A DNA stretch of 9,636 bases from Pseudomonadota bacterium (GTDB taxonomy: Bacteria > Pseudomonadota > Alphaproteobacteria > Rhizobiales > Devosiaceae), in the NCBI GenBank assembly GCA_023428425.1, contig JAEYYP010000172.1, positions 1-9,636 of the forward strand. Reading direction: 5' to 3'. A program made the position numbers and the translations under genes. This document shows, in pieces, positions 5,467 to 9,636 of this stretch (positions are counted from its first letter, which is position 1; each line of letters opens with the position of its first letter). The notes beneath the pieces were generated by a model. It ran no database searches. It had not been told where the DNA came from and worked only from the letters and a program-made list of their open reading frames with translations.

Positions 5467-7191
5467 ATGAGCGCCCCCCGCGCCGAAAGCCTGTCGCCAA
5501 TTGCCGGCGATGACTGGACCTATGCCCGCGCCGCCCATCTGCTCGAGCGCGCCGGCTTCGGCGGCACGCCGGGCGAGATCGACTGGCTCGCTGCGATGAC
5601 GCCCGAGGCGGCCGTCGCCGCGCTGCTCGACTACGGGTCGATCGACGCCTCGCGCCTGCCCGAGTTCGAGGAGTCCGGCTTCTGGGAGCCGTCGTTCCGC
5701 GACTTCCCGGTCAGTCGCCCCGCCGCTACCGAACTGGCCGAGCGCAGCGGCGAGGCGATGGGCGTCAGGGTCAAGCCCGGCGGCACCCGGCCGCTGCAGC
5801 CGATCACCAACCGCTTCTTCTACTGGCTGCGCGCCACCACGCTCGAAACGCGCCGCCTCGGCTTCTGGTGGCTCGACCGCATGGTGCGCACGCCGCGCCC
5901 GCTCGAAGAGAAGCTGACGCTGTTCTGGCACGGCCACTTCGCCACCTCCGAGGAAAAGCTCCGCGACTACCGCAAGATCCAGCGCCAGCTCGAGACTCTG
6001 CGTACGCACGCAAGCGGCAATTTCGGCGCCTTGCTGGTGGCTGTCGCAAAGGACCCGGCCATGCTGGTCTTCCTCGATGCGGCGCAGAACGTGAAGGGCG
6101 CGCCCAACGAGAATTTCGGCCGCGAGGTGATGGAGCTGTTCACGATGGGCGTGGGCAACTACACCGAGGACGATATCCGCGAGGCCGCCCGTGCCTTCAC
6201 CGGCTGGGGCCATGACGACCTCGCCTTCGTCCTCGATCCCGACAAGCACGATGCCGGTGAAAAGCGCTTTCTCGGCCGCACCGGCAACTTCACCGGCGAG
6301 GATATCCTCGCGATCATCCTCGAGCAGAAGCAGACGGCGATCTATATCGCGTCGAAGCTCTACCGCTTCTTCGTCCGCGAGGAGATTTCGCCTGCCTTCG
6401 CCGAGACGCTGGGCGACCTGTTGCGCGACAACGGCTACGAGATTGCGCCTTTCCTCCGCACGCTCTTTCTGTCCGAGGATTTCTATTCCGAACCCTCGGT
6501 CGCGACACACATCAAGTCTCCCACCGAGCTCATCGTCTCCACCTACCGCAAGCTCGGGATCGGCGAGCTCCCCGGCATCCCCGACCCGTGGACGGTGTCG
6601 AAGACCCTGGGCCAGGTGCTGCTCAATCCCCCCACGGTCGCCGGCTGGAGCGAGGGCCGCGCCTGGATCACCCCGGGGCTGCTGTTCGAGCGCGCCAACT
6701 TCGCCCGCGAGGTGATGTTTCCCAACATCATCGAGTTCCACGATCCGCTGCACGATCCGGGCGAGGAGATCCGCCGGGTCAACCGCAACATCGTCAATGG
6801 CCTCGAGATCACCGCCGCGACGCTGGAGGACGGCGCCGCCCCGTCGACAAGCGCCGGCATCCAGGAAACCTTCAACACCCGCTATGCCAGCCTCGTGGGT
6901 TATGCCGAGGCGGTACGCAAGCTGCGGCCGATCCCGCGAGCGGCCGCGCAGTTCTGCCTGGCCCGCACCGTCCTCGATGGCGGCGCAACCACTGCCGCCG
7001 AAGCGGTGGACCTGCTCGCCAACCAGTTGCTGCGCGTCGAACTGTCGGCGCCGGCTCGGGACGCCCTGATCGATACGCTGGTCGCCGAGCTGGGCACGGC
7101 CGACCTCGCCGAGGCCCGGAGCTACATGGAGCACGGCCTCCGTATCGTCGCCCACCTGATCATGAGTTCACCGCAATACCAGCTCGCCTGA
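5467..7191 (+). CDS. DUF1800 family protein
   Basis: A 574-residue protein of the DUF1800 family, whose biochemical function is not known. Family landmarks are visible in order: AAHLLERAGFGG near the start (22-33), LTLFWHGHFAT (150-160), NENFGREVMELFTMG (214-228) and ARAFTGW (241-247), then a long mostly helical C-terminal part containing NPPTVAGW. DUF1800 genes very often precede a DUF1501 gene, as here. No Sec or Tat signal is visible at the N-terminus (MSAPRAESLSPIAGDDW), so a cytoplasmic location is inferred. The Shine-Dalgarno sequence is weak (AGGTC about ten bases upstream), and a 92-bp gap separates it from the ATPase gene. It lies on the same strand as the transporter genes on both sides and is probably co-transcribed with at least the downstream DUF1501 gene, 14 bp away. 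Confidence 0.9.
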   Translation: MSAPRAESLSPIAGDDWTYARAAHLLERAGFGGTPGEIDWLAAMTPEAAVAALLDYGSIDASRLPEFEESGFWEPSFRDFPVSRPAATELAERSGEAMGVRVKPGGTRPLQPITNRFFYWLRATTLETRRLGFWWLDRMVRTPRPLEEKLTLFWHGHFATSEEKLRDYRKIQRQLETLRTHASGNFGALLVAVAKDPAMLVFLDAAQNVKGAPNENFGREVMELFTMGVGNYTEDDIREAARAFTGWGHDDLAFVLDPDKHDAGEKRFLGRTGNFTGEDILAIILEQKQTAIYIASKLYRFFVREEISPAFAETLGDLLRDNGYEIAPFLRTLFLSEDFYSEPSVATHIKSPTELIVSTYRKLGIGELPGIPDPWTVSKTLGQVLLNPPTVAGWSEGRAWITPGLLFERANFAREVMFPNIIEFHDPLHDPGEEIRRVNRNIVNGLEITAATLEDGAAPSTSAGIQETFNTRYASLVGYAEAVRKLRPIPRAAAQFCLARTVLDGGATTAAEAVDLLANQLLRVELSAPARDALIDTLVAELGTADLAEARSYMEHGLRIVAHLIMSSPQYQLA

Positions 7192-7205
7192 GCGGGAGAG
7201 GCCCC

Positions 7206-8453
7206 ATGCGCAAGACATCGAAACTCTCGGGCGCCGACAAGGCGGGCCTCGTCCAGTCCGGCTTCTCGTCGATGGTGCTCGGCGAAGCAGGCGGCATCAG
7301 CGCCTCGCCCGTCTGGTCGAAGGTGGCCGAGAAGCAGGCGGCGGCGCACGACCGCATCCTCGTCATCATCGAGCTCTCGGGCGGCAATGACGGTCTCAAC
7401 ACCGTCATTCCCCATGGCGACGACGCCTACTATCGCGCCCGCCCGCATCTCGGCATCAAGCGGGACAGGCTGCTGAAGCTCGACGACGACGTCGGCTTCC
7501 AGCGCACGATGACCGGCTTCGAGCGGCTCTACAAGGATGGGCTGATGGGCATCGTCCATGGCGTCGGCTACGATCAGCCCTCGTTCTCGCACTTCTCGTC
7601 GATGGCCTTCTGGCAGACCGGCGCACCGAACTCCGGCGAGCAGTACGGCTGGCTGGGGCGCATGGCCGACGCCATCGACCCGCTCGGCCACACGAGGAAC
7701 TTCCTCGTCAACATCGACGACAGCCAGTCGCTCGCGGTGCGCTCGATGAACCACGTGCCGCTGGTGTTCAACGACCCCGACAACTTCACCCGCCGCATGT
7801 TCTTCGAGGAGCAGCAGGCGCTCGCGGCCCTCGACACGCGCGGCAATGGCAGCGCCAACCCCACCGAAGACTTCCTGTTCGATATCGCGAGGAGCGCCAG
7901 CAACTCGGAGCAACTCGTCCGCGACGCCTGGAACGCCTACGAGTCGCCCGTGGACTATGGCCTCGTACCCTGGGGGCTGGAGAAGGTCGCGGCGCTGATC
8001 GCCGCCGATTTCCCCACCAAGGTCTACTACGTCCCGTACCGCAACAACGCCTTCGACACCCACGTCTATCAGGCCGACCTGCACGCGCGGCTGTGGAGCT
8101 ACACGTCCGACCACATCGCCGCCTTCGTGCGCGACATCGAGCGGCTCGGCCGAGGCGACGACGTGGTGGTGATGGTGTTCTCCGAGTTCGGCCGCCGCGT
8201 CGCCGAAAACACCAGCCTCGGGACCGACCACGGCACCGCCGGCCCGGCCTTCATCATCGGCAAGCCCGTCACCGGCGGGCACTACGGGCGGATGCCCAGC
8301 CTCACCGATCTCGAAGACGGCAACCTCAGATACACCACCGACTATCGCCGCATCTACTCGACCCTGATCCAGGGCTGGATGCGGCACGAGCAGCCGGCGG
8401 CCATCCTCCGGGACGAGTTCAGCCCGATCCCGATCTTCCAACGCTCCAACTGA
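7206..8453 (+). CDS. DUF1501 family protein (alkaline-phosphatase/sulfatase-superfamily-like)
   Basis: A 415-residue DUF1501 protein. Visible family motifs are VIIELSGGNDGLNTVIP (53-69), SHFSSMAFWQTG (128-139), FDTH (283-286), SEFGR (326-330) and GTDHGTAG (339-346). DUF1501 is grouped with the alkaline-phosphatase/sulfatase superfamily, and the conserved Asp and His residues in these motifs are candidate metal ligands; no enzyme activity is established. Many members carry a twin-arginine signal, but here the N-terminus (MRKTSKLSGADKAG) has neither a twin-arginine motif nor a hydrophobic core, so the protein may stay in the cytoplasm. The ATG at 7206 follows GGGAGAGG. It lies 14 bp after the DUF1800 gene and 23 bp before the binding-protein gene, so the three appear to be one operon. 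Confidence 0.92.
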   Translation: MRKTSKLSGADKAGLVQSGFSSMVLGEAGGISASPVWSKVAEKQAAAHDRILVIIELSGGNDGLNTVIPHGDDAYYRARPHLGIKRDRLLKLDDDVGFQRTMTGFERLYKDGLMGIVHGVGYDQPSFSHFSSMAFWQTGAPNSGEQYGWLGRMADAIDPLGHTRNFLVNIDDSQSLAVRSMNHVPLVFNDPDNFTRRMFFEEQQALAALDTRGNGSANPTEDFLFDIARSASNSEQLVRDAWNAYESPVDYGLVPWGLEKVAALIAADFPTKVYYVPYRNNAFDTHVYQADLHARLWSYTSDHIAAFVRDIERLGRGDDVVVMVFSEFGRRVAENTSLGTDHGTAGPAFIIGKPVTGGHYGRMPSLTDLEDGNLRYTTDYRRIYSTLIQGWMRHEQPAAILRDEFSPIPIFQRSN

Positions 8454-8476
8454 CAACCAATTCCCAAGGGGGGAAC

Positions 8477-9499
8477 ATGCTCAAGTCACTGCTGCCGGCA
8501 CTCGCCGGCCTCGCCCTGCTGGCCACCGGCGCTTCCGCGCAGGACATGCCGACGCTCAGGCTCGCCACCGGCGAAGTCGACATCAACCCGACCGCCAACT
8601 CCATCCTGAAGCTCGCCGCCCGCCTCGGCTTCTACGAGAAGCACGGCGTGAAGGTCGAAATCGTCGAACTCGACGGGACGCCGCAATCGGTCGCCGCGCT
8701 GACCTCCGGCGCCGTCGACATCGCCGATATCGGCATCGACGCTGCCATCCGCCTCAATGTCGACAACGGCATCGCGCTCAAGGGCCTCACCTCGGGCGGC
8801 TTCGGCGCGGCGTTCATGATCGCGGCGAAGACCGACATCACCAGCCTCGACCAGCTCAACGGCCGGTCCTACGCCATCGCCGACAATGGCAGCCTCGATC
8901 ACAACCTGACGCTTGCCGTGCTGCGCGGCTCGGGCATCGCAGAAGACGCCCCGAAATTCGTCGCAATCGGGGCGCCCGGCGCGCGTGTCCAGGCGCTCGC
9001 CGCCGGGCAGGTCGATGCCACCACCGTTTCCGCCGGCACCTTCCTGTCGATCGCCGACCAGCCGGGCGTCCACGCGCTGATGAGCGCCAACGATTTCGCC
9101 GCCTACACCCCGAACATCTCGAAGTTCGTCGCCGCGCTCGATACCACCGTGGCCGAAAAGCCCGAGGCGCTGAAGCGATTCGTCGCCGCGCTCATCGACA
9201 TCTCCCGCACCTTCGACGCCAACCCCGAGCAATGGGTCGACGCAGTCGCCGCCGCCCGCGACGACCTCAAGCGCGAAGACCTCGAACGCACGGCGAAAAC
9301 CCTGGCCGGCCGCTGGTGCGTCAACGGCTGCTTCAACCCCGACGAACTGGGCAAGGCCATCGACTTCGTCTACGCCAACCCCGAGTTCAAGGACTTCGCC
9401 AAGGTGGCAGTGACCGACATCACCGACGGCAGCTTCGTGCAGGCGGCGCTCGATGAAGCGGGCGCGAACACCGCCGAGGGACAGTTGGACAAGCGCTGA
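8477..9499 (+). CDS. ABC transporter periplasmic substrate-binding protein, NMT1/SsuA/THI5-like
   Basis: A 340-residue solute-binding protein with a Sec signal peptide (MLKSLLPALAGLALLATGASA, cleavage before QDM). The mature part matches the NMT1/THI5-like class: LRLATGEVDINPTANSILKLA, then LGFYEKHGVKVEIVEL, SVAALTSGAVDIADIG, a hinge region near DQLNGRSYAIADNGSLDHNL (125-144) and the second lobe LAAGQVDATTVSAG. It should deliver its ligand to the permease and ATPase encoded upstream. The ligand is not identifiable. The only two cysteines, C281 and C285 (CVNGC), could form a disulfide in the periplasm. The Shine-Dalgarno sequence is very strong (AAGGGGGGAAC), as expected for a subunit made in excess over the membrane components. 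A hairpin follows directly after the stop. Confidence 0.93.
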   Translation: MLKSLLPALAGLALLATGASAQDMPTLRLATGEVDINPTANSILKLAARLGFYEKHGVKVEIVELDGTPQSVAALTSGAVDIADIGIDAAIRLNVDNGIALKGLTSGGFGAAFMIAAKTDITSLDQLNGRSYAIADNGSLDHNLTLAVLRGSGIAEDAPKFVAIGAPGARVQALAAGQVDATTVSAGTFLSIADQPGVHALMSANDFAAYTPNISKFVAALDTTVAEKPEALKRFVAALIDISRTFDANPEQWVDAVAAARDDLKREDLERTAKTLAGRWCVNGCFNPDELGKAIDFVYANPEFKDFAKVAVTDITDGSFVQAALDEAGANTAEGQLDKR

Positions 9500-9505
9500 A
9501 CGGAT

Positions 9506-9528
9506 GGGGGCGTGTGCCGGACGCCCCC
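9506..9528 (+). terminator. Probable terminator hairpin after the binding-protein gene
   Basis: GGGGGCGT and ACGCCCCC pair perfectly over eight GC-rich bases with a seven-base loop (GTGCCGG), starting six bases after the stop codon. The following sequence is TCCACC, not a T-run, so it may act as a weak or factor-assisted terminator, or as a 3'-end stabiliser at the close of the transporter operon. Confidence 0.6.
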
Positions 9529-9535
9529 TCCACCA

Positions 9536-9580
9536 CGCATCTACGATGCGCGGTCCCCCTCCCCCGCTACGCGGTGGAGG
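9536..9580. repeat. Two further small hairpins, possibly a dispersed intergenic repeat
   Basis: CGCATC/GATGCG (9536-9550) and CCTCCCCCGC/GCGGTGGAGG (9558-9580, one mismatch) both fold around the same three-base loop, TAC. The shared loop and the C-rich CTCCCCCGC arm resemble short palindromic repeats scattered between genes in GC-rich alphaproteobacteria; copies elsewhere in the genome cannot be checked here. From 9581 to the window end no gene or other clear structure is seen. Confidence 0.4.
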
Positions 9581-9636
9581 AGCACTCGGAGCGCAGCGCC
9601 CCAAACAGCGACAAACACCGAGGTCGCGGTGCTCCT

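Noticed and set aside
5272..7155. 627-codon minus-strand open frame
   Set aside because: Antisense shadow of the DUF1800 gene with low-complexity Arg/Glu/Val/Gly-rich translation; the frames at 4145-5431, 7122-8456 and 8486-9604 are rejected for the same reason.
8477..9499. Binding protein as a THI5-type pyrimidine synthase
   Set aside because: It has a signal peptide and lacks the CCCFC motif of that enzyme; a transporter binding protein is the better reading.

Overview
The window is GC-rich, densely packed bacterial DNA, almost certainly from a denitrifying alphaproteobacterium, perhaps Hyphomicrobiales. That placement is inferred from the gene families (class I copper nitrite reductase, pseudoazurin, NirV, an NnrR-like Crp/Fnr regulator), the TTGCG-N4-CGCAA operator style and the base composition. 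No rRNA, tRNA, CRISPR array or insertion sequence was seen.

Left part (1-3600) is a compact nitrite-reduction module. On the minus strand, nirK (copper nitrite reductase) is followed by nirV, which runs off the left edge. Divergent from nirK lie pseudoazurin, the periplasmic blue copper protein expected to feed electrons to NirK, and then a Crp/Fnr-family regulator of the NnrR/Dnr kind. Convergent to the regulator, with a 38-bp overlap of coding sequences, is a 74-residue protein with a CxxC redox motif (DUF1858, the hybrid-cluster-protein-associated disulfide domain). Four 14-bp FNR/NnrR-type palindromes lie upstream of nirK, pseudoazurin, the regulator and the CxxC gene. Their spacing suggests that one NO- or low-oxygen-responsive regulator, probably the one encoded here, controls all four units.

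Right part (3717-9499) is one plus-strand gene run: an SsuC/TauC-like ABC permease, its ATPase (4-bp overlap), a DUF1800 protein, a DUF1501 protein and an NMT1/SsuA-like periplasmic binding protein. The import system is complete, but two proteins of unknown function sit between its ATPase and binding-protein genes. Neither has a recognisable export signal, although many DUF1501/DUF1800 proteins are thought to be exported. This arrangement suggests an uptake-and-process locus for an unidentified small molecule and is the most interesting unexplained feature. A pair of CGATAG inverted repeats marks the ATPase-DUF1800 junction. After the binding protein comes a run of three short GC-rich hairpins with no gene.
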